From: Massilia sp. 9I | GTDB taxonomy: Bacteria; Pseudomonadota; Gammaproteobacteria; Burkholderiales; Burkholderiaceae_D | Assembly (NCBI RefSeq): GCF_902506415.1 | Contig: NZ_LR733275.1 | Coordinates: forward strand, 3,377,617 to 3,441,616 | Direction of reading: 5' to 3' | Length of the DNA: 64,000 bases | Shown: in pieces, positions 37,738 through 46,769 of the stretch | How positions within the stretch are numbered: position 1 is the stretch's first letter | How the letters are laid out: the number at the start of each line of letters is the position of its first letter | Translations under genes and position numbers: made by a program | The notes under the pieces: generated by a model | What the model saw: the letters and a program-made list of their open reading frames with translations, nothing else | Database searches by the model: none | Told to the model about the DNA's origin: nothing

Positions 37738-39138
37738 TTATGCCGGGGGCCGCACCAGGGCGACGCTGCGTAGAATCGGATCTTCGTTGCCGACGCAGAG
37801 CACGGGCGCGCCGCGCTCGAGCGCATAGTGCCGCGCCAGCGCGAGCACCGTCACGAAGGGCACGGCGCCGCAGCTGCCGCTGCCGAGGCCGATGCGAACG
37901 ATGTCATCGGCAGCATCGACTTGCGGAATCGCCGGGGCGCTCAGGCCCATCAGCTCGAGTACGCGGTTGGGCCGATGTGCGGTGTCGGCGACGATCATAT
38001 TGATCTGCGAGATATCCACAGCCGCTTCCTTGCGCACCTGTTCCACCATTTCCAGCAGCCGGGTCGAGTCGGCGCGGCGCGTCTCATCGGCCGAGCTGTC
38101 ACGCCGCCGTTCGCTGATGGGACCCAGCAGCGCGAATTCGGCGCTACAGGATTGCGCCAGCTGCAGGTCCGTCAACAGCAATCCAGCTGCGCCTTCTCCT
38201 GGAATCCGGCCGCGCGCTTGGGAGGACGTGAACAGGGCCGACTGCGCAGCCAAGCGGTCGACGCTTTCCTGTCCGATCAGCGACGCGCAGGCGATGACGA
38301 GTGCTACTTGCCGTGTCCCGGCTGCTGGCTTGGTTGGCATCATTTGCGCCAGTAGTGCGGAGGGCGAGACCTGATCCTGATCGGGCCTGTCCGTAGTGAT
38401 GATGCTCGCTTCCGGCCAGCCATACTGGCTCACGGTATGCTTGAACCACATTGTGACCGCACGCCGAATTTCGATAGCCCAGTCATGCGGCAACATCAGC
38501 GTGAGCTGTAGTGTGGGCGGAGCTCCCTCCGATGGCATCAAATCGCCGGCCGCCAGGCTCCCAAGCTCAGCCGCCACCGCAGTTCCCAGCGTGAGCGCGC
38601 GCCATTGCTCGTCCGATAAGCGAACTTGCAGGCCATGGCCCTCCATCCAATCGGCAATCTCATCCTGCAGCATGTCGTCATGCGCATCCTCACTGCGCGC
38701 GCTCATGACCGGAAATCCATAGTCGTCGACAAGTTCCTTGTCCAGATCCGCACGCGCTTCGTTATCCGCAATGGCGCTGGCTAGCTCGTCTGCTGAGCTG
38801 CCATGTGGAGAACGCAATGCCGTCGCGACGATTGCAAGCAAGGGCGCCGCCACTACGGCATCGGTTCGCGCTGCGGACGAGACGGGCTTTGAGGTAGTAG
38901 CTGGAATAGACGCGGCACGGGCCATAACGGCTTTCTGACTACCCCATAAGGCGAACAATATGCCCACGGGTAGAAAGAGCAGGCCGAGTGCCAGCTCGCC
39001 TGTCCCAGGATCTCGTCCAGTCCGGTGCCAATACCAAAGTGCGATTGCCCAGCAGACGACAAAGGTAGTGATGACGACCGCGGCTATTTTGAACCAGTCG
39101 GCAGACAAGCGTGCCGGTGTTGTTGTAGTTGTTGTCAT
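37738..39138 (-). CDS. T6SS-associated hypothetical protein with thiolase-like C-terminal region
   Basis: This 466-residue protein has two N-terminal transmembrane spans (WFKIAAVVITTFVVCWAIAL, ELALGLLFLPVGILFALWG). Two later segments look like beta-ketoacyl synthase fold pieces: IPGEGAAGLLL, and LGSGSCGAVPFVTVLALARHYALERGAPVLCVG. No active-site Cys-His-His triad was identified, so a catalytic role is doubtful. It lies 9 bp after the PAAR gene in the vgrG operon, a position where such proteins recur beside T6SS spikes. Membrane anchoring and spike association are inference. Confidence 0.6.
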   Translation of the reverse strand: MTTTTTTPARLSADWFKIAAVVITTFVVCWAIALWYWHRTGRDPGTGELALGLLFLPVGILFALWGSQKAVMARAASIPATTSKPVSSAARTDAVVAAPLLAIVATALRSPHGSSADELASAIADNEARADLDKELVDDYGFPVMSARSEDAHDDMLQDEIADWMEGHGLQVRLSDEQWRALTLGTAVAAELGSLAAGDLMPSEGAPPTLQLTLMLPHDWAIEIRRAVTMWFKHTVSQYGWPEASIITTDRPDQDQVSPSALLAQMMPTKPAAGTRQVALVIACASLIGQESVDRLAAQSALFTSSQARGRIPGEGAAGLLLTDLQLAQSCSAEFALLGPISERRRDSSADETRRADSTRLLEMVEQVRKEAAVDISQINMIVADTAHRPNRVLELMGLSAPAIPQVDAADDIVRIGLGSGSCGAVPFVTVLALARHYALERGAPVLCVGNEDPILRSVALVRPPA

Positions 39139-39147
39139 GTCAGTCGC

Positions 39148-39411
39148 TTAGATGTTGTCGATCGTTGCCTGCTGACCGGCGATCAAAGTAGCGCCGCATG
39201 CGGTCTTATCTCCGTGACGTGCCGCAGGTTTGCCGTCGATGATGAGCGTTGAGTCGCCGCTGACGATCGGATTGGAACCATGTTTCGGACATATGGTCTT
39301 GTCGCCCATACGGGCAATGCCAACTCCACCCGTATCGCTGTGTGGAGAAGCTTCCACGACCGAACCGCCGTGAGACGTTTTATCGCCGAGCCTGATCAAT
39401 GGACCTGCCAT
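39148..39411 (-). CDS. PAAR-domain T6SS spike-tip protein
   Basis: This is an 87-residue protein of PAAR-domain length. Repeats of the GDKT motif are visible (LIRLGDKTSHGG, RMGDKTICP, RHGDKTACG), plus the name motif KPAARHGD. Cys and His residues would bind zinc at the cone. It caps the VgrG trimer. It is part of the minus-strand operon downstream of the toxin/immunity genes. Confidence 0.92.
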   Translation of the reverse strand: MAGPLIRLGDKTSHGGSVVEASPHSDTGGVGIARMGDKTICPKHGSNPIVSGDSTLIIDGKPAARHGDKTACGATLIAGQQATIDNI

Positions 39412-39490
39412 AAACCCTCCAGAAAAGATACTAACCTTTTTTTAAAAATGTTTTATGGATGTAGCTCCGTACAAATTCACCAGAATTTAA

Positions 39491-40012
39491 TCAATCACAT
39501 GCCTGTCCAGCTTCCACGAGTTTCCATTTACCTCGTGAAAACTCGAATACACGCTCTTCAACACATGCTTCATTCGGAAAATAATGCAATTTAATAGTGT
39601 TATGTAATACAACGATACTGGCGCTCCTTGCTCGTCCCTGTGCCAGAACCGTTTGAATAAACTGCGTGGTAGCAGTAACTGTACCAGTATCAGGCCGTGG
39701 ATCCCCAGTTCCTTCGGCTTCAACTTTTATCTTTGATTTTGTTGACTTCAGAATTTCACTTACATTGGCATTTGTCGAGGGAGCGCAAAGGAGTATTTCT
39801 AATAGGCGCCATGCTTCACTCTTGTTTGGAACTTTCTCTTTATATAAACTATGTTGAAGATTCATCTTTTCTGCTGGACTGCATGAGTTTGAATCCTCAT
39901 GGCCTTGAACAGAAACAGATATCTCTTCTTTTTCTTGGCCTCTTGCGTTAAGAGAAAATGAAAGTGAAATTATAAATAAGAAACTGGATGCTAATAATTC
40001 AGCAGTTTTCAT
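39491..40012 (-). CDS. Hypothetical secreted protein next to PAAR, possible immunity factor
   Basis: This 173-residue protein has an N-terminal signal-like segment (LLASSFLFIISLSFSLNARG). The mature part is hydrophilic with three cysteines and the region TQFIQTVLAQGRARSASIVVLHNTI. I recognise no family. It is low-GC and lies between the immunity-like gene and PAAR. A periplasmic immunity or accessory role is inference from context. Confidence 0.55.
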   Translation of the reverse strand: MKTAELLASSFLFIISLSFSLNARGQEKEEISVSVQGHEDSNSCSPAEKMNLQHSLYKEKVPNKSEAWRLLEILLCAPSTNANVSEILKSTKSKIKVEAEGTGDPRPDTGTVTATTQFIQTVLAQGRARSASIVVLHNTIKLHYFPNEACVEERVFEFSRGKWKLVEAGQACD

Positions 40013-40065
40013 AACAATTTAGATAGCTCGAGCGAATGTTGGAAGCCGACTCTTGAGTTGAATCT

Positions 40066-41010
40066 CTATTGGACATCGTCCCATTGCCAAATTGTTCGGC
40101 CATACATCGAATTTAAAGAAGGTAGTACCTGTCCTTCGATAAAACGTCTGCGTGAATCTGGATGTGCAGGCGTAAAGTAGAAACCTGTTTTCGGACATTT
40201 TTCACCTTCTGCGACCCTGAACGAATGGTTAGTCCGGCCAGGATTTGCATCAGATGTACGAATATCATCACTGTGTTCTATTAAATACCAGGTGCACTCT
40301 GTTTCTTTGAAAATTTTTTGTTCATCATATTTTTCTCCCGTTCTCGGGTCGAGGAGGTCTTCAGTTCCTATCCACACCTTCGTTAGAGGAGCCATTTCGT
40401 GATGATTGCCCAAAAATTGCGCGCAACAGTTCTCCACATCTGGCACGTATATTCCGGTAACCCTTGTTTGTTCGCCAGAGCGAACATGTACACTTTTATT
40501 CACTCGATAAGTGGAGGGCGATGACAGCACCGAGAATTCTTCGAATTCTTCAGCGTGCGAGGAAAGTTCGATGGAATCCCACCAGGCGTGTTCAGTTATC
40601 GAGATGTTATGTGCCATGGTCATGGCACGATACATCTTGTCATCATATATTTTTTGGTCTTTTTTGTTCATCCAATCTGGACTGTAATCCAATTGGCCTT
40701 TAAAGTCGCTTCTCACGTTATCCGAATAGCCCAGTGCATCTGAGTCACCATGGGTCAGTAAAATAAAAGCTTTATTCAGCTGTTCTAACGTGGATCGAAA
40801 GTTCGGTAGAACTCGGTGGCCCCAGACGATGTCCGCTTGGTCAGGTAGAGATCTAGAGCGATAATTGGGTGCCAATTTGGTCATGTACGCTTCGAGACAT
40901 GACTCAGTATGGATGATCATTTCCTCCCACTTATCACGCATACTTCCAAAGTAATGCGGCGATGAGAATAATTCCAATAGTTTTATTTCTTTATCGTCAA
41001 ATTTTGGCAT
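40066..41010 (-). CDS. Probable immunity protein (Imm71/Imm72-like) of the vgrG toxin cassette
   Basis: This is a 314-residue soluble protein without a signal peptide. Its C-terminal region has CPKTGFYFTPAHPDSRRRFIEGQ and LNSMYGRTIWQWDDVQ, a pattern I associate with the Imm71/Imm72-type immunity proteins of polymorphic toxin loci. That family link is from memory and needs a search. Its ATG overlaps the toxin stop region by 14 bp, the common toxin-then-immunity coupling. Base composition is clearly AT-richer than the flanking T6SS genes, which suggests acquisition. Confidence 0.62.
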   Translation of the reverse strand: MPKFDDKEIKLLELFSSPHYFGSMRDKWEEMIIHTESCLEAYMTKLAPNYRSRSLPDQADIVWGHRVLPNFRSTLEQLNKAFILLTHGDSDALGYSDNVRSDFKGQLDYSPDWMNKKDQKIYDDKMYRAMTMAHNISITEHAWWDSIELSSHAEEFEEFSVLSSPSTYRVNKSVHVRSGEQTRVTGIYVPDVENCCAQFLGNHHEMAPLTKVWIGTEDLLDPRTGEKYDEQKIFKETECTWYLIEHSDDIRTSDANPGRTNHSFRVAEGEKCPKTGFYFTPAHPDSRRRFIEGQVLPSLNSMYGRTIWQWDDVQ

Positions 41011-42406
41011 TTGATTTCTCTTCTACAAAATTATTTTTTAACGTTGGTACGCCGATCATGTCATTTTGGGTGCCGAGTTCGTCATACTTCCAGTTAGTAC
41101 GCATACGTTTGCTGACATGAGATTTTTCCAATTTTGATGGATCTATCACCAGTTGGGTGGCCCCGCCCTCCAGAACATATTTGGAGTCTTTCATCCTTTG
41201 CGAAGCGGTTACTCCTTCCCATACATTTAACCCAGGACCATCCGGTACGGTGTATGTAATATATTCTCCATTCGCATTCCAGTTTGGCCACACTGCAAAC
41301 CGCTTTCGCCAGTCCGACTTGGACTTCAATTTAAGGAATTCTTCCTCACGCATCCAGCAGATGCTATTATCTTTTGAAGTAGGATCGACAATACGGTACA
41401 GCTTGGTTTTTGGTGGAATGATTGAGGGTTTTATTGAATGGAACGTGTCGAAAGCGTTTACGTTAGGCCAATCTTTCTTAGGTGATGGCCGTCTGGTCAA
41501 CGCAGGAAATGGTTCAATTCCTGTATCGCTTACCCAATCTGGTTTCCCGTGCTTTTTGTATGCCTCAACCTCTTCAGCGGGAGAAGAAATTTTCTTGAAG
41601 GCATGCGGATTCACATTGTTAAGGTAAGCACGGTGTGCCATGTCCGCATCAACTTCCAATCGCCGTGCTGTGCAAAGCAGATAGTCTTTGATGGGTTTAA
41701 GCGCATTTGCCAGATGACGATCGGCTCCCTGCCTAACCGAGTCAATGCTGCTGATTAAATTCTGCGCCTTCTTGGAAATTCCGGTGCTTCCCCATCTTTG
41801 GACAAGACCCAACACGCTTTGGGCTGCGCCCACTGCTTCATTTAATGCGGACTTGAGTGCTGAAACATTGAGCTTGGCTGCGACCTGATTGATCTCTTTA
41901 GCCAGCGTCCGATACGGATTGTCCCATTTGAGCGCGACCAGCGTTTTCGCCACTTCTGGCCTTGCCAAAAATTTGTTCAGCTGTGCTATTGAGGCACCCA
42001 CACAGATATCTAGACGAGGTGTGAGGCCACTAGCGGACGCTCCTTTCCTGCAGGCTGCAAACATCACTTTCAAACAACCTTTAAGAAGCGAACCGAGGGC
42101 AGGAAACAATCCGATCAAGGTGAGAACGAGAGAGATCCACGGCCAAGAATTGTCCGACTCGTCGTCGTTGATCTTCTTGCAGTTCGCTACCAGATCGCGT
42201 ATGTCGCAGATCTGGTCGACGAAAGGAATCATCGAAATGATTGTTCCTGTAGCGATTTGGGCTGTACTCGCGTTGTCGTTGAAGTCGCCTTGAAGTACTT
42301 CCCAGATCCATTGAGCTGCTGCCTCGAGATTCTTTCTGCCGCTTTCGAGCCATCCAGCCGGGGCCGATGTAAACCAGGCAAGCGCATTTTCGAAGTCGTC
42401 GTTCAT
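40997..42406 (-). CDS. Putative T6SS effector (toxin) downstream of VgrG
   Basis: This is a 469-residue protein encoded 20 bp after vgrG. Residues ~45-130 contain two hydrophobic helices (IATGTIISMIPFVDQICDI; WPWISLVLTLIGLFPALGSLL). The middle is helical. The C-terminal ~130 residues (KTKLYRIVDPTSKD..., NGEYITYTVPDGPGLNVWEG, LEGGATQLVIDPSKL) look like a compact toxin domain. The R-(ST)-(E/Q) spacing faintly recalls ADP-ribosyltransferase folds, but this is weak. It has no signal peptide. The toxin role rests on position, overlap with an immunity-like gene, and low GC. Confidence 0.6.
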   Translation of the reverse strand: MNDDFENALAWFTSAPAGWLESGRKNLEAAAQWIWEVLQGDFNDNASTAQIATGTIISMIPFVDQICDIRDLVANCKKINDDESDNSWPWISLVLTLIGLFPALGSLLKGCLKVMFAACRKGASASGLTPRLDICVGASIAQLNKFLARPEVAKTLVALKWDNPYRTLAKEINQVAAKLNVSALKSALNEAVGAAQSVLGLVQRWGSTGISKKAQNLISSIDSVRQGADRHLANALKPIKDYLLCTARRLEVDADMAHRAYLNNVNPHAFKKISSPAEEVEAYKKHGKPDWVSDTGIEPFPALTRRPSPKKDWPNVNAFDTFHSIKPSIIPPKTKLYRIVDPTSKDNSICWMREEEFLKLKSKSDWRKRFAVWPNWNANGEYITYTVPDGPGLNVWEGVTASQRMKDSKYVLEGGATQLVIDPSKLEKSHVSKRMRTNWKYDELGTQNDMIGVPTLKNNFVEEKSNAKI

Positions 42407-42426
42407 TCGTGTGAACTCTCGCGTGG

Positions 42427-45273
42427 CTACGAACGGTTGAAAAATTGTTCCGCTTTTCCAACCACTTCACTTAGCGTTGGCCATGGCTTGTCCTTCAAGG
42501 GCTGGCGTTCTTCGTATTCGACGTTTACTGGTTTGGGCGGAACATTCTCGTGACGCGCATTGCCGTCCTTGTCGAGCTTCCCGCTAATGACCACGCCGTC
42601 TTCAAACTTGATCTTGTAGCCGACGTCAGCCATGGGATGGCCATTGGCATCGCGGTAGTTCACTGCAATGAAATTGCTGACCTCGGTGACTGAAGTAGGT
42701 AGGTGCGGAAGTTCGGCTGAAGTACTCTCGCCCTTATCAAACAGGTGCTGTCCCCCCTTCACCGAAAACGTCCCTGGACACGCAAACGTAATATCCCCAC
42801 CCTCCAGCGTGATCGACGACTCCCCCGCCTGCAGCACAATCTTTTCCTTGGCTTTGATCTCGATACAGTCGTTCACTGAGATCACCGTGATCTCCTTGTC
42901 CGCCAGGATTTCCAGCTGATCCGTATGCGCCTGCAGCGACACCGGCCCGTTCGCTGCAATCGCCTGGATCCCGCCCGCGTGCGTAAACAAGCTGGTCGCC
43001 CCGCCCGAAACGGATGAGAAGGTATGCCCCGCCGTCATGTGCATGTCCGATTGCGTGGTCCAGTGCAGATGCTTCCCGGCGTACAGGACGGTCGACGCCG
43101 GCGTCGCCCAATTGATGCTGGCCGCCGAATCCATCAGCACGATCGGTGAGCCGAACTTTTCCACAGGCTGCGAGTTATCTAGTTCGCGCGACCCCGGCTT
43201 GGCCTTGAACGCCGGCTGGCCATTCACCGGCCCCTCATACTTGCCTTTCGCCTGCGGATCGATCTGCTCGATGAACTCCTCCTGCGCCTTGGCCGCCTCC
43301 TTGCTGAACAGCGCCTGCTGCGCCGTCGCCGCGTCCCCCAGCTTGGCCGTCAACTCCTGCGCACTCTTGAACTGCGCCACGGCCTCCGCCACATCCATCT
43401 GCGTTGAGGTGACGCTGCTTCCAATGGCAGGACGGGCCCGCGTCGACAGCAGCACACCCTCACCACCCCGGATCACACCCCAGGCATCGGTGCGCAGTTC
43501 GAACCCGCTCCCGCGGTAAGCGCCGCGCTGCGAGGTGCCAGGCTCTTGATGAATCAGATAACCGAGATTGAGTTGCGTCGCACCGACACTGGTGGCCAGG
43601 CGCATGCGCAGCTGTCCGGTCGTGTCATCGATCTGCCACTGGTTGTAGCCGCTGCCATCGAAATTGCGGGTGTGGATCCCCGACAGCGCACCCGGATGAT
43701 TGGCGCCCGAATCCACGCCCGCCGAAAATGGCGGCAGGTCCGCGCCGTTGTACAGCTGCGCCACGATGACGGGCCGGTCGATATCGCCTTCGATGAAGTC
43801 GACCAGGACCTCGGTGCCGATACGCGGCGTGAACACCGTCCCCCAATTCGGCCCTGCTAGCGCCTCAGCCACGCGCACCCAGGTCCCTGAGGTCTCGTTA
43901 CCCGGCGCGCAGCCTTGGTCGTCCGTGTTGTGCGCCATCCCGCCCGCGTTCGGCCTTGCACCCCGCTGCCACGCAAACTGCACCCGCACCTGATGATCGC
44001 GGTTGGTGGTCGACACCGCATCCGCCAGGCCGACGACGAGCGCACACTGCGGGCCCGGCGCCGTGGTCCGGTGCGGCGCCGCCGTCAGGGCCGGCGCCAG
44101 CGGCACGACATCGCGCACACAGGTGAACACATTGCGATACGCGCCGTTGTCGACCGCCGCCGATGCCCCTGCGATCCCGGTCTGGAAGTTATTGCGCGCC
44201 TCGTGCCGCACCGACAGCAGCTTGAAGGCATTCTCGCCTTCCGGATAACGGTCGTGCTGGCTCAAGTAGAAGGCGTACCCCGCCGCCAGCCTGCGCACTG
44301 CGCCGCTCCCTTCGAACAGCTTGTTCCCCAACTCCAGCGCCTGCAGCATCAACTCGCTGTGGGTGTCCGCGGCGCAGCGCTCGGTGGCGATGCGTTCGCC
44401 ACTGCCATCGAAGACCTGCAAGGAAGGCAGCTCACCCGCATCGAGCGTAGACGCATGTTCATACCCAGGCGCCAGCAGGGCCGCCGGGTCCCAGCTGCTG
44501 ATCGTGACGGCATTCGCGCGTACGCTGCGGCGCGCCCGGAAGCCATCGATCGCATCATCCTGCTCGGTCGCCCGCACACCGTGGAAGCGGATCATTTCAC
44601 CACCCGGGACGGCAGGGGCCAGCGCCCGGCTGTCGAACACCACCAGCCGGTGCTTCGCCTGCCCGTGCACACCGTCCTCGCCATCCTCGGCCTGGTCATG
44701 CTCGAAACGCCAGTTCAGCCCTTCCGATGCCAGCAGGCGCGTGAAGAAATCCAGGTCGCTCTCGCGGTACTGGGTGCAGACCGCGCGCGGCAGCAGCTCC
44801 TGCGTGATGTCGAAATCGAAACGCACCTGTGGATAATCCGCGAGTAATTCACAGACGATCTCGCGCACGTTCTTGTCCTGGAAAATGTAGCTGTCGCGGC
44901 GCAGTGCCAGCATGGCGAGGGCCGGTTCGAGCCGCAGGCGGTAGCGCGCCACGCCGCCGTCCGCACCCAGCCAGGACGCCGCCGTGCACAGGCCGTGCCA
45001 CATGCGCCGGCTGCCGTCGGGCTGCAGCAGCCCGATGGTGAGTTCCTCGCCGATGAACAAACCCAGGTCGAGATCGGTCGAGGTGCTGAGCGCATCGACG
45101 CCGAAGCCGAACAGTTCATTGACCGCTTCGCTCCCGCCAAAGCTTTCGGCCACCAGCGACTCGGGCAGGCCGCTATCCTGGGCGCTGGCCAAGGTGATAA
45201 GGCGCGCATGCTGGCTCAGACCCGTGCCGAACACGCCCAGGGCCGCGCCAAGGGCCGCAAAATCCGGCTTCAT
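42427..45273 (-). CDS. vgrG: VgrG (TssI) spike protein with DUF2345 and a C-terminal extension
   Basis: This is a 948-residue T6SS tip protein. The gp27-like part has VCTQYRESDLDFFTRLLASEGLNWRFEHD. The OB-fold region is HQVRVQFAWQ...GTWVRVAEALAGPNWGTVFTPRIGTEVLVDFIEGDIDRPVIVAQL. The DUF2345 region spans roughly residues 590-850 (SLQAHTDQLEILADKEITVI, SSITLEGGDITFACPGTF). The last ~80 residues (NGHPMADVGYKIKFEDG, GNARHENVPP) resemble a transthyretin-like carrier domain that docks an effector. It overlaps tssK by 4 bp upstream, and the putative toxin follows. Confidence 0.94.
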   Translation of the reverse strand: MKPDFAALGAALGVFGTGLSQHARLITLASAQDSGLPESLVAESFGGSEAVNELFGFGVDALSTSTDLDLGLFIGEELTIGLLQPDGSRRMWHGLCTAASWLGADGGVARYRLRLEPALAMLALRRDSYIFQDKNVREIVCELLADYPQVRFDFDITQELLPRAVCTQYRESDLDFFTRLLASEGLNWRFEHDQAEDGEDGVHGQAKHRLVVFDSRALAPAVPGGEMIRFHGVRATEQDDAIDGFRARRSVRANAVTISSWDPAALLAPGYEHASTLDAGELPSLQVFDGSGERIATERCAADTHSELMLQALELGNKLFEGSGAVRRLAAGYAFYLSQHDRYPEGENAFKLLSVRHEARNNFQTGIAGASAAVDNGAYRNVFTCVRDVVPLAPALTAAPHRTTAPGPQCALVVGLADAVSTTNRDHQVRVQFAWQRGARPNAGGMAHNTDDQGCAPGNETSGTWVRVAEALAGPNWGTVFTPRIGTEVLVDFIEGDIDRPVIVAQLYNGADLPPFSAGVDSGANHPGALSGIHTRNFDGSGYNQWQIDDTTGQLRMRLATSVGATQLNLGYLIHQEPGTSQRGAYRGSGFELRTDAWGVIRGGEGVLLSTRARPAIGSSVTSTQMDVAEAVAQFKSAQELTAKLGDAATAQQALFSKEAAKAQEEFIEQIDPQAKGKYEGPVNGQPAFKAKPGSRELDNSQPVEKFGSPIVLMDSAASINWATPASTVLYAGKHLHWTTQSDMHMTAGHTFSSVSGGATSLFTHAGGIQAIAANGPVSLQAHTDQLEILADKEITVISVNDCIEIKAKEKIVLQAGESSITLEGGDITFACPGTFSVKGGQHLFDKGESTSAELPHLPTSVTEVSNFIAVNYRDANGHPMADVGYKIKFEDGVVISGKLDKDGNARHENVPPKPVNVEYEERQPLKDKPWPTLSEVVGKAEQFFNRS

Positions 45274-46610
45274 GCAGCGACGGCCAGCAGCTCCAGCCGC
45301 AGTTCCTTCATGCCGGCCGGGACGTAAATCGAGATCGATTGGGCCTTGAGCATGCGCTCGTACATCGGCCCTTTCGCCTCCAGGACGAAGTAGCAGGTCT
45401 CCGGTCGCACCGGTACGGCCGCGGGTAACTGCGGCGCATACTGCAGGCGCACGCCGGGCAGCGCCGACAGCACGAATTTCTCGACGTCGTCAGGCGCCCC
45501 CACTTTGAAGCGCAGCGGCACCACATCGACCAGCTCCACCGCGGGAATCGCCGCCGACACGGCGATGTAGAAGGTGGTCTTCTCGTCGATCTTGCCCGAG
45601 TCGAGCGCGCCGATGTGGTAGGACGGCCGCACTTCGCTAAGCGCGATCGCGAAGTATTTGGACGAGATCACCGTGTCGAGCAGCTCGCGGATGATCGCGT
45701 GCAGCTTGCTGAACGAGGGTCCCGAATCATGGTGCTGGTAGGGCGGCAGGTCGCCCAAGGTCCAGCTCTTGGAAAAGGTCATCAGCCCGCCCGCGAGGTC
45801 GAGCAGCTGTTCGTACAGGCGTTCCGGGTGCAGCGCCGGATGGTGGAAGTGGTGGCTCAAGGTCGCATACGCGGAACTGGCCGTGTGCAGCAGCCAGAAC
45901 GAGGACATGTCGCCCGAGCGGAACTCCACCACGTTGCGGCTTGGCTCGCGCTGGTGCCCGTACAGCGCGGCGGTCTTGGCTTGCAGCGCGTCGAGCAGGC
46001 GGCGCAGCTGCTGGAACAGCACCGGCGCGGCGCCCACCGACAGCGTCGGCGCCACGAAGCTCTCGTCGACCTCGAAGCCGCCGGTGGCGGCGCGCCGCAG
46101 CCGCAGCAGCGGGAAGTGGATGTAGGAGTCGCGCGGCTCGGCTTCCGACACCAGCCGCACCGCCTTCTTCAGGTAGGCCAGCTGCACCGGCGCCGCCTGG
46201 GTGTAGAGGTCGGGCGTGTCCTGGTTGGCCTGCACGAAGCGCGCCGTGTTGTTTGCCTGGCCGGGCGGCGCGAAGTTGCCGCTGAAGGGCTTCAGTCCGG
46301 GCAGCGCGATGTAATAGGTGACGGTCTGGGTCGATGGCGGCAGCAGGCTCAGGTCCACGGTCTCGGGCAGGGCGTCGATCTCGGGCGCATCGACCAGCTC
46401 GCCGTCCTGGAAGCGCACCGACAGCGCCAGCAGGCGCAGCACGCTGTTGGCCAGCGCCTCGCGGTCGACCTGCAAGGCCTCCACCCCCCAAGCATAGGGA
46501 TGCACGGCCTTGATGCTCTTCTGCAGGCATTGCTCGTGGTAGTGGTCTTGCCGCTGGAAGTGCTGGGGACGCAAAAGCAAGCCTTCGCCCCAAAGTACTT
46601 TGCTGGTCAT
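45270..46610 (-). CDS. tssK: Type VI secretion baseplate subunit TssK
   Basis: This 446-residue subunit links the T6SS baseplate to the membrane complex. Family features are the N-terminal VLWGEGLLLRPQHFQRQDHYHE, LPPYQHHDSGPSFSKLHAIIRELL, and the C-terminal FVLEAKGPMYERMLKAQSISIYVPAG. It is the first gene of the minus-strand operon and is divergent from tssE-tssF-tssG across 159 bp. tssL and tssM, its usual partners, are absent here. Confidence 0.95.
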   Translation of the reverse strand: MTSKVLWGEGLLLRPQHFQRQDHYHEQCLQKSIKAVHPYAWGVEALQVDREALANSVLRLLALSVRFQDGELVDAPEIDALPETVDLSLLPPSTQTVTYYIALPGLKPFSGNFAPPGQANNTARFVQANQDTPDLYTQAAPVQLAYLKKAVRLVSEAEPRDSYIHFPLLRLRRAATGGFEVDESFVAPTLSVGAAPVLFQQLRRLLDALQAKTAALYGHQREPSRNVVEFRSGDMSSFWLLHTASSAYATLSHHFHHPALHPERLYEQLLDLAGGLMTFSKSWTLGDLPPYQHHDSGPSFSKLHAIIRELLDTVISSKYFAIALSEVRPSYHIGALDSGKIDEKTTFYIAVSAAIPAVELVDVVPLRFKVGAPDDVEKFVLSALPGVRLQYAPQLPAAVPVRPETCYFVLEAKGPMYERMLKAQSISIYVPAGMKELRLELLAVAA

Positions 46611-46769
46611 GTCTGCCTTCCCTCAAGGTTTGGTCGGAACGACTCTCCAGAAACCATAACAACGGGAAAGGGTTGCCCATGTGAAGTTGATCAAACGTTG
46701 GCGCTAACGTGCGTGGCAACATCGGATTTCGTTTTTTGCCATCCACACGGCCGCTCGAAGGGGACGCCA
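46611..46769. promoter_or_regulatory. Divergent promoter region of the T6SS baseplate genes
   Basis: These 159 bases separate the tssK and tssE starts and must hold the promoters of both units. An AAGGGGACG ribosome site precedes tssE. I could not recognise a convincing sigma-70 or sigma-54 promoter. Confidence 0.5.

Noticed and set aside
45615-46769. 5' extension of the tssE frame
   Set aside because: It is antisense to tssK; the true tssE start is at 46770 with a ribosome site.
46611-46769. Sigma-54-type promoter before the T6SS baseplate genes
   Set aside because: TGGCGCTAACGTGCG near 46704 resembles the -24/-12 pattern only loosely; spacing and the GC element do not fit.
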